45,131 nt of DNA from an uncultured Muribaculaceae bacterium (GTDB taxonomy: Bacteria > Bacteroidota > Bacteroidia > Bacteroidales > Muribaculaceae), in contig CANRCT010000027.1 of assembly GCA_947629175.1 (NCBI GenBank), positions 1 through 45,131 of the forward strand, in the 5' to 3' direction. The position numbers and the translations under genes were made by a program. Below the pieces are notes generated by a model, which had not been told where the DNA came from, did not search any database, and was given only the letters and a program-made list of their open reading frames with translations. Shown here in pieces: positions 7,555-17,199 of the stretch. Within the stretch, counting starts at the first letter, position 1. Each line of letters begins with the position of its first letter.

Positions 7555-8481
7555 CTATCCGCGTAATTTGCTTTTTATGATTTTTTTAATTTTCAAAGGG
7601 AATAATTGTTTTATCCTATTGAACATAGTATTGTTAGTATGGTAAAAAGCCTTTTCGAAAGGGGTATATGGCACTACATATTGGGGATGAGTCAGTGGAA
7701 AATCAATTTCCTTTGTCGATTTATAATAATCGGGAACATGAGATAAAGCTGTATGAGTAGCACCCTCGCCAAATCCAATATTTGTGATCAAACTATATTG
7801 AGGATATATAGCTAACATGTTATTAGCTGAAAGTATAAAATACCATTGCCAATCCCATGCCGAAACGTCTTTGCAGTCTATAGCTTTTAATCGATATCTC
7901 CAATAGCGATTGCCTTTTGAGCGGTAATCCATGTTATCGATGATGGATTGTTCCCACTCCGTCCCCCGCCACTTCATATCCATATCCATGAGACGCCATG
8001 CTCTGCGCCAAGTAGCCCAACCATTTGTTGATTTATACTTGCTGAATCCATATGACCACGGAATTCTTATGTTTGGATTGTAGTTCGCTGCATCAATCAT
8101 TCCTATACGTTGATCGTCTGCATACCTTTCAAGTAACTCCTTGACGAAAGGGAAGAAAGATTTCCGCAATATGCAATCATCTTCAACTATAATTCCTCTA
8201 TCTTCATATTTGAAGAACCAATCTATAGCCGTCTTGACTCCCTGACTGCATCCAAGATTACAATCATTAAAACGAGTAATAACTTCACAAGGCCAGTCAA
8301 TAGCCTCTATGACAGCTTTTCTTGTCTGCTCTACCTGCTCTGTCTCTCCTTTAATCATGGGTCGTGATCCATCTCCAGAAATATAAATTTTTGACGGTTT
8401 GACGGAAGAGATCGCTTTTATACATTGGAGCGAGACATCTACTCGCTTGAAAATGATCACAAGGATAGGAATATCATACAT
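7555..8481 (-). CDS. GT-A type glycosyltransferase (HlpA-like family)
   Basis: A 308-residue protein of the group often labelled hemolytic protein HlpA-like, which has a GT-A fold. It opens with IPILVIIFKRVDVSLQCI and carries GIIVEDDCIL at about 95-104 as the acidic metal site, followed by SYGFSKYKSTNGWATWRRAW and a Trp-rich region (DWQWYF). No membrane segments are seen except hydrophobic strands. It is probably a glycosyltransferase for the operon L repeat unit. It lies between the Wzy-like gene and licD, with 29- and 19-base gaps, and shares their AT-rich composition. Confidence 0.75.
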   Translation of the reverse strand: MYDIPILVIIFKRVDVSLQCIKAISSVKPSKIYISGDGSRPMIKGETEQVEQTRKAVIEAIDWPCEVITRFNDCNLGCSQGVKTAIDWFFKYEDRGIIVEDDCILRKSFFPFVKELLERYADDQRIGMIDAANYNPNIRIPWSYGFSKYKSTNGWATWRRAWRLMDMDMKWRGTEWEQSIIDNMDYRSKGNRYWRYRLKAIDCKDVSAWDWQWYFILSANNMLAIYPQYSLITNIGFGEGATHTALSHVPDYYKSTKEIDFPLTHPQYVVPYTPFEKAFYHTNNTMFNRIKQLFPLKIKKIIKSKLRG

Positions 8482-8500
8482 AGGATTTCAAATTATTACG

Positions 8501-9604
8501 TTAGTTGTTTGCAGGTATATATTGATGGAAGAAGATTGAATCATATAAATATTCCTGATCAGGCAAAACAATAGTTTTAATCAAGTAAAACATGATAATA
8601 CATCCTGTAGTAAGTGAGAAATAAAACACCTTTTTACGAACATATAATTCCTTTATCAGAATATAAATAGGCAGAATTGATAACAGAGTGAACAATTGTC
8701 CCACTCTATTAAAAATAAAATTACCCAAAAAAGCTATCCGAATTGCATAACTAATAATTCCAATCCTAAACAAGTATAAGGAGAAAGCATCGAGCCGCCC
8801 TCGCTTCATCAAACTGATAGCAAATAAATAAAATGGAATGAAGATAAATTTTGTCAGAATGATTGATATTGAATTATCTACATTCGCAATACCGGTTAAA
8901 TACTCGCTATATACCGGCAGAACTACATTTATTATGTTATAAGTAAAATTAAATGAACCAAACAGAACAAACATACATGCAGCCACCAACAAAAAATATG
9001 CAAATTTCTCGCCTATTTTTTTATTGACAAAGAGTAGCAACATTAACGACAAATAACTTGATAAATGTATTCCACCAGCCACGACAATCATCACTATAAG
9101 TTTTAAATATGACTTATGATGGAAAAAAGATATAAAAGCAAGAGAGATAATATATATTGCACTATATTGACGCAATCCATTTAGTTGATTATTAAACACC
9201 GTTGAAAACGCTATATAAAGCATTATAAAGATCCATGAATTCTTATCATTCAAATAATAGACTATAGAGATTACTACAATAAAATTAATAGTATAAAAGA
9301 AAGCAAAATATAATTGTGGATGAACTCCGAAAGCATAAAGAGCGCGTAATACTAAACTAAATAACCATTCCCCTCTATCCATATAAAAATCATAATATGA
9401 CAATGGATATGAAAAAATCTCATAATATGACTCATAATCGCTGCCAACTTTATATTGGGATGAGCATATGATTAACCATAGGAGACATATTGGAGAATAG
9501 AGAATCAGAAAAGGCAGTATCTTTCTACCTTTTTCTTTAAACCAAAATCGTTGAATTGACTGCGAGCCTAATATAGATATGAATAAATTTAATGCAAAAA
9601 TCAT
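8501..9604 (-). CDS. wzy: Wzy-like polymerase, EpsG family
   Basis: A 367-residue multi-spanning membrane protein with about ten hydrophobic segments. The conserved cytoplasm-facing motif of EpsG-type proteins, KVGSDYESYYEIF, is at about residue 52-64, followed by the usual GEWLFSLVLRAL and later QLNGLRQYSAIYI. EpsG/Wzy proteins join undecaprenyl-linked repeat units on the periplasmic face. A second EpsG-type gene in the same operon (12818-13483) is broken, so this is the only intact polymerase candidate of operon L. Its stop codon overlaps the end of the upstream acetyltransferase gene at base 9604. Confidence 0.8.
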   Translation of the reverse strand: MIFALNLFISILGSQSIQRFWFKEKGRKILPFLILYSPICLLWLIICSSQYKVGSDYESYYEIFSYPLSYYDFYMDRGEWLFSLVLRALYAFGVHPQLYFAFFYTINFIVVISIVYYLNDKNSWIFIMLYIAFSTVFNNQLNGLRQYSAIYIISLAFISFFHHKSYLKLIVMIVVAGGIHLSSYLSLMLLLFVNKKIGEKFAYFLLVAACMFVLFGSFNFTYNIINVVLPVYSEYLTGIANVDNSISIILTKFIFIPFYLFAISLMKRGRLDAFSLYLFRIGIISYAIRIAFLGNFIFNRVGQLFTLLSILPIYILIKELYVRKKVFYFSLTTGCIIMFYLIKTIVLPDQEYLYDSIFFHQYIPANN

Positions 9605-10635
9605 TATGGTAACATCTGTTCCATATCCTGATCAATAAATGATACATACGGATATAAAATTGGAGCCTCAGAGTGACAAGTACTCAATAATTCCATTCCT
9701 CTCACTGGATATGTCAATCTTAAAATGCTCTTTGGAGTTCCAAAAGCAAGTAAACCATCCACTTTTCGATAATTTGCAGCATTTATCAGAGCGGCTCTAA
9801 TAACATCTTTGTGTCCGACATTATTGTCAAAAATAAAACAATCTAAAAGCGTACACACTTTGAGATAAACCGAAAATGTTTTATGCATATATGGCTTACT
9901 TAATACATACATGGCATACACACTTTTTCTATCTTTTGAACATAGTCCATAGACATCATATCCCGTTATACTTGGATTTCCGATATATTTAGCCGTCAAA
10001 TAATTAACATCCCGTTTAATATAAAAGTCATTCTTATCCTCTAGGACTTTATTGATCTCATCTGAACGTTTTATCAGATCGTCAATCGACATTTTTATTT
10101 CAATATATCGCCGAACCGAAAATAGCCGATGAAAATTAATATATTTATTTCTGCATAAATATTTCTTATTGATGGAGTTTTTTCGTCGGAAAGCTGCCAA
10201 TACAACGCTAAATAATGAATTAATGGGATAATAATTTAACTTACTTGACAGCAGCTTTCTTGCTCCCAATTTTCTTTTGATTGCACCGTTTATCCTCGAG
10301 TACCATAATGAAGAAAGATTCACACAGTCTTCATGAAGCTTTGCCTGAAGTTTTTTCCCGATACCCAATCCTCTGTATCTTGATAACACAAAAGTATCTA
10401 CGCTCCACCACAGATCCTTTTGAACGCCATTAATCACAGCCGTTGTCTTGTACGCACACGATTGGCCTGCTATTTCACCGTCGACATAAGCCAACAGGAT
10501 ACGAAAATCAAAATGTCCCATATACCATCTGGTTCTCTCAATATGATGGGCAGCAGCCTCGCGATGAAACTCTGCTACGAAATCATGATATTTATCATTT
10601 GAAAAAACTTCAGATCCGCGGTATGACAATTCCAT
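9604..10635 (-). CDS. GNAT-type acyltransferase
   Basis: A 343-residue protein whose N-terminal half (about 1-110) is a GNAT acetyl-CoA-binding domain, with the motif VLSRYRGLGIGKKL at about 83-96. The C-terminal half is of the type seen in peptidogalycan/FemAB-like or longer GNAT proteins in polysaccharide loci, but I cannot assign it to a family. It probably acylates an amino group on a sugar or amino acid of the operon L glycan. It starts one base before the disrupted YdjC-like gene ends, so it is translated from the same message. Confidence 0.65.
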   Translation of the reverse strand: MELSYRGSEVFSNDKYHDFVAEFHREAAAHHIERTRWYMGHFDFRILLAYVDGEIAGQSCAYKTTAVINGVQKDLWWSVDTFVLSRYRGLGIGKKLQAKLHEDCVNLSSLWYSRINGAIKRKLGARKLLSSKLNYYPINSLFSVVLAAFRRKNSINKKYLCRNKYINFHRLFSVRRYIEIKMSIDDLIKRSDEINKVLEDKNDFYIKRDVNYLTAKYIGNPSITGYDVYGLCSKDRKSVYAMYVLSKPYMHKTFSVYLKVCTLLDCFIFDNNVGHKDVIRAALINAANYRKVDGLLAFGTPKSILRLTYPVRGMELLSTCHSEAPILYPYVSFIDQDMEQMLP

Positions 10636-10636
10636 T

Positions 10637-11371
10637 TCAGGTTCTATTCTTTTTTAGAATTTTAATGCTATCACATTCTACCGAATCAGAAAGAACACCA
10701 TCTTTCATTATTGGATGAACCATCAATTCGATAGAGCCTCTCTTATTCACTCCATATCGCTCATAGTCAGCGACCGAACCGAAATAGTCAGTATGAGTGA
10801 ATTTTTTGGCGATCCGTTTATTCTGAATGTATTTGTAAAACCATTTCACTACATCCCTTGGAGTGGAATAAGGCATGAGATTTCTCAATATTCTCATGCT
10901 ACAGAATCCATAATCTGCGGCTTCGCGCATTATCATGCCCAATAACTGAATTTCATTATGGACATGATGATGTGAATCAAGATGCGGGTGTGTGAGACCA
11001 TAAGCACGAAATAACTCCATCTGAGCTTTTACTTCTGACATGACAGCTTCTTTTTCAGCCATGTTTAATTTATGGCCATGTCTTAAAACTGCAATAAAGT
11101 TCTTGGAAAGATTTCCGGAGTTATCCGTAAGTATTGTGTCCTTAATACTTTCGGTAAGAGGCACTCCTTCCGTCAGATTCAGGTGAAGGCCTATCCTGTC
11201 GGTAAAACCAAATTCAGAAGCGAGTTTGACTGCTTCACTGGCAAAAGGCATATTGACCATTAATGTCGTTCTATCAATCAATTGCTGTTGGAAGCTAACT
11301 GCGACTCCTTCATTAGCTTATATCGAACAGCCAAAATCATCGGCATTTACAATTATCGTTTGCTTAATCAT
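10637..11371 (-). pseudogene. YdjC/ChbG-like deacetylase interrupted by an in-frame stop
   Basis: From the ATG at 11371 the frame reads [17 protein letters not shown], then a TAA at 11318-11320, then ANEGVAV and LIDRTTLMVN in the same frame to the stop at 10637. NADDFG at 9-14 is the metal-binding start of the YdjC/ChbG deacetylases, and HLDSHHHVH downstream is the second metal motif, so both sides belong to one gene. The stop lies where many relatives have an acidic residue, so one G-to-T change (GAA to TAA) could explain it. The start overlaps the WbsX-like gene by 8 bases, a normal operon join. Restart at the ATG at 11281 would give 214 residues lacking the NADD metal ligands, so activity is unlikely. 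The original role would be removing acetyl groups from an N-acetyl sugar. Confidence 0.8.
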
Positions 11372-12443
11372 CTTGTCGATCGATAGCCTGTTTCAATACA
11401 TCAATATACGCCATTCCATGACGGGCATCAGGTTCAAGATAATTTCCTTCGCCCCATTCGTTCCATGCTTTAATGAAAACTATATTGTCTTGACGTTGTC
11501 TTGAAGCCGTTTTATCAAAGATTCCGTCACATAGTTCCCCCCATAATTCTGGAGTGCTGTTGAATAAAATTGTCCCTTTAGACCCACTTCTTGGAGAATG
11601 ATCGAAGTTCGGGTCAATAGAAGGGAATAAATTCAAATTTGCATCAAACAATGAAATGCTCTTTTTTACATAATCTATATATTTCACCGGATGGGGCAAG
11701 CCCATTCTGGTCTGAATATGTTTTACCAGCCGATAAAATAATGATCGTGTATTTGTAACCGTTCGTACATAATCCATCACAACAGAATCATAACCGGCCG
11801 CCATTATTTTGTCATAATACCATGGTGAAGTAGTATATCCAAAAAAATGGAAGCCTGCTAAACCATGTTTATGAGCGAGGTTATTCCATATAGAGGAAAA
11901 CAACCTGAACTCATGAAAATCAGTCGGTGCAAAAAAACCGAACAGCAAACGCCCATCCACAGTAATATATCGAGGATCCTTAAATGCGGGAAGCATCGCC
12001 TCAAAATGACGTTTATAATCTTCCTCTCCTCCATATGTCTGTTCTATAAGAAGTTTGTCCCCCTTGGACTTATCCCAAGTCTTCTTGTACCATGAATGAT
12101 TAGCCCAACACAGACAAAACGGAAAATCAGGCTTTCCACTTTCGATAACCTCACTGAACACACGGTCGAGCAATCGTCGGCCGTTAAACCAATAATGCCA
12201 ATAGCAGAAACCCTCAATTCCACCTCTACGAGCTAATTCAGCCTGCTGCTCTCTTATTTTTGTATCTCGGAGATCATAATACCCTAATTCCCCCGGGATC
12301 TTTGGTTGATCATGACCTTTGAAAAGTGGTACCGCCTTCTTAACATTGGTCCATTCCGTGAAGCCCTTTCCCCACCACTCGTCATTTTCGGGCGTTGGAT
12401 AAAATTGAGGCAAGTAAAAAGCGATTACTCTTGGTTTACTCAT
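11364..12443 (-). CDS. WbsX-like glycosyltransferase/glycan enzyme
   Basis: A 359-residue protein of the WbsX family, which has a GH99-like barrel and is common in O-antigen and capsule loci. Typical markers are [26 protein letters not shown] (seen in parts at residues 5-31), the CYWHYWF box at about 78-84, [11 protein letters not shown], and the C-terminal [17 protein letters not shown]. The family is annotated as glycosyltransferase or glycan-modifying. Its exact reaction is not settled, and the resemblance to endo-mannanases of GH99 is structural. It starts 8 bases inside the truncated acetyltransferase gene and ends inside the start of the YdjC-like gene. Confidence 0.85.
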   Translation of the reverse strand: MSKPRVIAFYLPQFYPTPENDEWWGKGFTEWTNVKKAVPLFKGHDQPKIPGELGYYDLRDTKIREQQAELARRGGIEGFCYWHYWFNGRRLLDRVFSEVIESGKPDFPFCLCWANHSWYKKTWDKSKGDKLLIEQTYGGEEDYKRHFEAMLPAFKDPRYITVDGRLLFGFFAPTDFHEFRLFSSIWNNLAHKHGLAGFHFFGYTTSPWYYDKIMAAGYDSVVMDYVRTVTNTRSLFYRLVKHIQTRMGLPHPVKYIDYVKKSISLFDANLNLFPSIDPNFDHSPRSGSKGTILFNSTPELWGELCDGIFDKTASRQRQDNIVFIKAWNEWGEGNYLEPDARHGMAYIDVLKQAIDRQDD

Positions 12444-12954
12444 TTTTATGTTGTTTTATAACTCTTGCAGGATTACCGACGGCGACTGAATATGCTGGGA
12501 TATCTTTTGTCACTACCGCATTAGCTGCTATTACCGCTCCCTCACCGATAGTCACTCCTGGGAGTATCGTCACTTTATCTCCAATCCACACATTATTACC
12601 AATCAATACCGGACCTTTTGAAATCAATGGACGTGATACAGGTCTCATCTGTAATGTGGAGTAATCAGTATCCCCATGGCTGTTGTCAGTTATAGTAACC
12701 CAACGGCCGGTAAGTACGTCATTGCCAATGGTAATACGGTTTATAGCTGTGATATGCACATAATCGCCAAAATGACATCGATCTCCAATGTGAATTTCCG
12801 GGGTGAAAGTATCGTCTTCATACTGATCCCATGCTGTTAGAACTATCTGTTTTCCGAAATCCGTTCCTTTGCCGATCGTAATGTATTTCGTTCCATGAAT
12901 ATTGTTGATCGGATATCGAAAAGTGCAGAATCGATGATCTATGAAATAGGAAGC
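12436..12954 (-). pseudogene. 5'-truncated hexapeptide-repeat acetyltransferase
   Basis: The readable frame starts right after a TGA at 12955-12957 and runs to the stop at 12436. It contains left-handed beta-helix repeats: [50 protein letters not shown] and [17 protein letters not shown], then the C-terminal cap GNPARVI. The match to WcaF/maltose acetyltransferase-like enzymes begins at [12 protein letters not shown], but no ATG, GTG or TTG precedes it in frame, and the first 20-40 residues usual for the family are missing. Upstream DNA belongs to a Wzy-like gene in another frame. A GTG at 12759 could give a 107-residue fragment, which is too short for a full helix. Probably inactive. Confidence 0.8.
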
Positions 12955-13483
12955 TCACGATAAGCGTGACGATGGCTTTAGTTTCCTTATGAATAGCAAT
13001 GAAATATACTGCCCATAGAACCAAACTCATTGCTATCATTCTTCGGTTAGACCCCATGTATTGGGATAAAAGGAAATTTGTGTAAAAAACGAATAAAGAT
13101 AAATTGGGAAAAGGAGAAATTTTCCGGACTAAAACGACGAGAGGGATGATAGCTATTATGGTATCAAATATGAGAAAAAGTGTATAGTTTTGAGTGAAGT
13201 ATTTTATCAATGCATTAATTATAACATATCCGAGATCAAAATGCATCACTCCGAATATGATGGACCAATCTAAGGTCAAATTATCAAAAAATAAATAATA
13301 AGAGCTCCAATCGGTTCCTGTTTCCCAGCGAAGTCCGATTAATGCTATGATAATTATTACTGACGTATAAAAAAGAAGTGTAGAACCTTTTTTTAAGTTA
13401 TGGGCACTTTCAATCCAACAACTTAAATATAGATAGAGAAATATTAATAAATATACTGGTTCAGAAAATAAGTTTGTAAGCAT
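12818..13483 (-). pseudogene. 3'-truncated EpsG-type Wzy gene
   Basis: The first 185 or so residues are a clear EpsG-type polymerase: membrane segments, then GLRWETGTDWSSYYLFFDN, nearly the same motif as in the intact gene at 36606-37706. Similarity continues to [11 protein letters not shown]. From about base 12920 the frame reads [14 protein letters not shown] and so on, which is the downstream acetyltransferase DNA in the wrong frame. The gene therefore lacks its C-terminal half (the intact relatives have about 366 residues). A deletion that also removed the acetyltransferase start best explains the join. It is unlikely to be a working polymerase. Confidence 0.8.
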
Positions 13484-13501
13484 ATTTTCTAACTTAGTAA
13501 A

Positions 13502-14758
13502 TTATTTTCTTAATATATGAAAATGATTTCTGGGACTTCTATATAAAGAAAACGCTCTGACTAACTGAGAATATTTCTTTTTCCCGACTATTTTGAAAAC
13601 AATCCTCAAAAATTTGTTAGCTTTCTTGATTTTATTGTTGATAGATTTATTTGTATCCGAGGAATACGAATCTGAGCCATTTTCTAACAATTTATTTCGC
13701 TTGAAAAGCTTATATAATTCTCCGTCCGTCCGGAATGGAGTCTTAAATTTATAGCCATTCTCAAGCAATGATTCAAATATTAATCTATCGAATTTTGATA
13801 TTTTGTGTCCATCCTCAAATCGATCGTATGAATATTCACAATCGATGTATTTTTCAAATAATTCTCGGTTTTCTGTGATATTATTTGCATATTTAATTAA
13901 GAGCGGACGAATATCAATATAATCTTTCAGATCTAAAATATTTTTTTGGGACACATTGCCCTTAAGCATGTCCTTATAATTATATCCTGAAAAATGGGCG
14001 AATAACAATTTGAATAATTGTTTATCATCAGAGTTCCTCTCGTTTACAAAGTATTCTCCATTTACATTATGTACTTCCCGTTCAAAAAAATTCCAAGGTG
14101 CCAGATTTCTGCCCAGATCTTTTGATATCAATAACTCGTCTCCTGTACAAAATGCAGGCAAAAAATCCATCCACTTTTGGTCCGTATATTCTCCTCTAGA
14201 TGAATCCATGAAACAGTAATAATTCAATCGTTCTTGCCACCAAGATAAAATTGAACGAGTAAGATCACTTTCCGAAACTGCCAGAAATCCCAAATTGTAA
14301 ATTCCACATTTCGTCCAATCTGTTTCAGGCGCATCAGTCTTTCCAAACTGAGGGATAGAACATATATGAGGAGTTAATACTAATTTATGGTGATCTAGAT
14401 CCTGAAATATGGGTTCTATCGAAGAAAAAAACAGAATATCAGGATCCAGATAAATAACTTTCCTGTATCCCTTATCTAAAAAAAATTCGACTGATGATGG
14501 TTTGATTGCTGTACAAAACTCTGTTAAATTATATTTGAACGCCATTTCTTCCCAAATATCCACGTCAAAATCTAAATTATCTCGAGCAATAATAACATTT
14601 GACGGCATCTCTGAAGGGGACAATGATGGTTCATCAGCAACTACTATAAAGAAATCAAGATTCTGATAATATTGTTTTATAGATGCGTTCAACACTTGAG
14701 CTGGGCCGATATAATTCTGGGCAACAATCGTGAATACGCAATTATTTCGTTTATTCAT
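13502..14758 (-). CDS. Glycosyltransferase with GT-A fold (GT8-like)
   Basis: A 418-residue protein. The N-terminus CVFTIVAQNYIGPAQVL and the metal-binding YLDPDILFF at 103-111 are those of nucleotide-diphospho-sugar transferases related to family 8. NLGFLAVSES and the long acidic central region follow, and the C-terminal 60 residues are basic, as expected for membrane association. It probably adds a sugar to the operon L repeat unit; donor unknown. It lies 18 bases upstream of the broken Wzy gene and 48 bases after the fucosyltransferase, the same AT-rich block. Confidence 0.75.
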   Translation of the reverse strand: MNKRNNCVFTIVAQNYIGPAQVLNASIKQYYQNLDFFIVVADEPSLSPSEMPSNVIIARDNLDFDVDIWEEMAFKYNLTEFCTAIKPSSVEFFLDKGYRKVIYLDPDILFFSSIEPIFQDLDHHKLVLTPHICSIPQFGKTDAPETDWTKCGIYNLGFLAVSESDLTRSILSWWQERLNYYCFMDSSRGEYTDQKWMDFLPAFCTGDELLISKDLGRNLAPWNFFEREVHNVNGEYFVNERNSDDKQLFKLLFAHFSGYNYKDMLKGNVSQKNILDLKDYIDIRPLLIKYANNITENRELFEKYIDCEYSYDRFEDGHKISKFDRLIFESLLENGYKFKTPFRTDGELYKLFKRNKLLENGSDSYSSDTNKSINNKIKKANKFLRIVFKIVGKKKYSQLVRAFSLYRSPRNHFHILRK

Positions 14759-14806
14759 ATAAGACTATTTATAATTAAATTTCACCTTTCGAAAAAGAAA
14801 GCTAAC

Positions 14807-15679
14807 TCAAGAATTCACTCTTATCCAATGAGTAGGATAGATCTCTCCACTACAATTATCATTCACAAACTTTTGTGGACATATTATTATTTCCGCAGCG
14901 GACAAATATGCTCCCCACCAGCTAAAGGTGCTATTAGCTATTATAAGACTCTTGCATTTACTCATAAGGTACATGTCCATCCATGATTGTTCACCATAAT
15001 TTCCATTGACACAAAAAGAATCGCGAAGATTAAGATTATCTTTTACCCATTCAACATCGTTTGAAAAGATAAAAAAGGTTGGATGATTGATTTGGCTTTT
15101 AATATATTGAATAGCATTTTGATAATACTTTAAGGTACAAATATCACCAAATAACTTTTGATTCCCTGCTTTAAGATAATCGCCACGTCGTATATGAATT
15201 GCCACACTGTCAGTTCGTTCTATATCTGCCAATAGTTGTAACGTATATTCGTTTAATTTCTTAATCGGGAATGAATATTCTCTCAATAGCCTATCTCGCA
15301 AGAAATTAAAATATCTAAAATTATGCCATCCGCCATACCATATAATACTATTAGAAGATGACTGGAATGTATATGAGGGATCAAAAGAATAATCGAAATT
15401 TTCATTCTTAAGTCTAAGACCCATTCTACCCAATGCTTTCTTTAAGAATTTAACAACTATATTATTGCGTCGGCTCATCAAAATTCGCCAACATAAAATA
15501 GTATATTTGGACTCTTTCCTTCTTATGTTAAATAAGCGTTCTAACTCATATCCGTTATGATCAGTGTCCATACATACATAAGTGGTATTATCTTCATGTT
15601 CTTTCATGGCGAGATAAAAAGCATATTGAGACATTTGATTGCCCAGTCCATTGCATATCAATACCACATTCTTCATCAA
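14807..15679 (-). CDS. Alpha-1,2-fucosyltransferase, GT11 family
   Basis: A 290-residue GT11 enzyme. The family markers are all present: GLGNQM at 11-16, HIRRGDY at 162-168, and IANSTFSWWGAYLS near 245-260. It uses GDP-fucose to make an alpha-1,2 fucosyl link, usually onto galactose, at the inner membrane. GDP-fucose synthesis genes (gmd, fcl) are not in the window. The start codon overlaps the flippase stop by 4 bases (ATGA). Terminal fucose of this kind can mimic host mucin and blood-group glycans; whether it does so here is inference. Confidence 0.9.
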   Translation of the reverse strand: MMKNVVLICNGLGNQMSQYAFYLAMKEHEDNTTYVCMDTDHNGYELERLFNIRRKESKYTILCWRILMSRRNNIVVKFLKKALGRMGLRLKNENFDYSFDPSYTFQSSSNSIIWYGGWHNFRYFNFLRDRLLREYSFPIKKLNEYTLQLLADIERTDSVAIHIRRGDYLKAGNQKLFGDICTLKYYQNAIQYIKSQINHPTFFIFSNDVEWVKDNLNLRDSFCVNGNYGEQSWMDMYLMSKCKSLIIANSTFSWWGAYLSAAEIIICPQKFVNDNCSGEIYPTHWIRVNS

Positions 15680-17196
15680 CGTCGTAATTTTTTTATCAAT
15701 ATCTCATTCAAAATCATACGTTCTTTGTGATCCAACACCAAGATAGTTGTCAGTAAACAAACTACTATTGAGGAACTGACGAAGCACGTAGTCAGTCGGA
15801 TTAAAGGAGTTTCAAAAAATGTCTGGAAAAATGCAGCGATTAGCGTACCTATTGCCCCTATAGCGATGTAGGGGACAATCACTTTTATTATGAATTTCAT
15901 AAAAGGGAAAGCCACGGAAATCTTAAGGGAATAAAAGCCAATTAACATACAGATGGTCATTATTATAAGTAATAATTGCATAGAAGTAATAGCCGGATAT
16001 CCTAACTTAAAACAAACATAGCACAAACACACATAAGCTAAACACAACGCGGATCCCAATACCTGTACGATTTTGATACGCCCGACAGCGAGAAACAATG
16101 GGATATAAGCATTGCTAATCCCCGTCACAAAACATACACATAATGACCATCTGACAAACACGGGAGTCTGAGGCGGATAACTTTTCAACCATATATCGAG
16201 AATATATTCTGTATCTAACAGAAATGGAATCATGATTATCAATATCAGGAATCCATGGGCCTTGGCAGATATCATCGTAAGGAGTTTACTGCGTTCTATG
16301 TCCCCGGAACTATATGATTTTGTTATTTGTGGCGCAATAGCCATACCTATATTAGACGTGAATGAGTTGATGAGAGAATTCACTTGCATGACTATTCCCA
16401 TTACGGCATTAAGAATCAAACCAAAAAACAGATTCAACAGAATTGTCGTGCCCTGATCCTTAAAAGTCCCTGCTGCTGAACCTACCCCCATCCATAACGA
16501 GAACGATCCCATATTTTTCGCAACATCCTTATTGATATTCCAAGTCCATTTGGATTCAACGAAATTCCTTACACAATATCTTCCATACATTATTCGGGTC
16601 ACCAAACTAACGACAGCTAATAACCCTGTGTAATAATACAACCGGTCCGTATTAAAAAATTGGAGCGAGATTACGACTCCGAGTTTTAGAAGAGAGTCTA
16701 CTATCCCCATCAAAGCATAGAAATTCATCTTTTCTCTAGCGATAATAATAGCTTGGTAGGGGACGGAGATAAAATTAAGAACAAATACAATTAATGCACA
16801 GATATAAACAAACACGCCTACATTAATCCTATCTTCTGGAATATTTAATAGTCTGTTTTTTATTATGATAATTCCTATTGCAGCTCCAATAATAAATATA
16901 AATATTGATGCTATCACAATTATATTGATAATGGTGGAACATGTTTGTTTTAAGCGATACTCATCTTCTCGGCCTATTTCATACGCTATAAATCTCGAAG
17001 CTGTCACTGCAAAAAGCCCTGTGAAAATAGTCAAGAACGCTATAAAGCCTCCGACAAGAGAGAACAATCCATAGTCTTCAAAACCAAGAACACTTAATAG
17101 AATTCTACTGGTAACTATTCCAATCACTAATGAAATTAGCAATCGAATATATAGATAGATTGTATTGGATAGTATTTTTCTCCCCGAATGGCTCAT
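15676..17196 (-). CDS. wzx: Wzx-type polysaccharide flippase of operon L
   Basis: A 506-residue integral membrane protein with about 12-14 hydrophobic helices. The start, NTIYLYIRLLISLVIGIVTSR with LGFEDYGLFSLVGG, is the pattern of the MOP/Wzx oligosaccharide flippase family. It should move the undecaprenyl-linked repeat unit of operon L across the inner membrane. It is not closely similar to the flippase of operon R (31391-32839), which has the WzxC-type start, so the two operons carry unrelated export sets. It is coupled to the fucosyltransferase by a 4-base overlap and lies 3 bases after the GT2 gene. Confidence 0.88.
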   Translation of the reverse strand: MSHSGRKILSNTIYLYIRLLISLVIGIVTSRILLSVLGFEDYGLFSLVGGFIAFLTIFTGLFAVTASRFIAYEIGREDEYRLKQTCSTIINIIVIASIFIFIIGAAIGIIIIKNRLLNIPEDRINVGVFVYICALIVFVLNFISVPYQAIIIAREKMNFYALMGIVDSLLKLGVVISLQFFNTDRLYYYTGLLAVVSLVTRIMYGRYCVRNFVESKWTWNINKDVAKNMGSFSLWMGVGSAAGTFKDQGTTILLNLFFGLILNAVMGIVMQVNSLINSFTSNIGMAIAPQITKSYSSGDIERSKLLTMISAKAHGFLILIIMIPFLLDTEYILDIWLKSYPPQTPVFVRWSLCVCFVTGISNAYIPLFLAVGRIKIVQVLGSALCLAYVCLCYVCFKLGYPAITSMQLLLIIMTICMLIGFYSLKISVAFPFMKFIIKVIVPYIAIGAIGTLIAAFFQTFFETPLIRLTTCFVSSSIVVCLLTTILVLDHKERMILNEILIKKLRR

Positions 17197-17199
17197 ACT

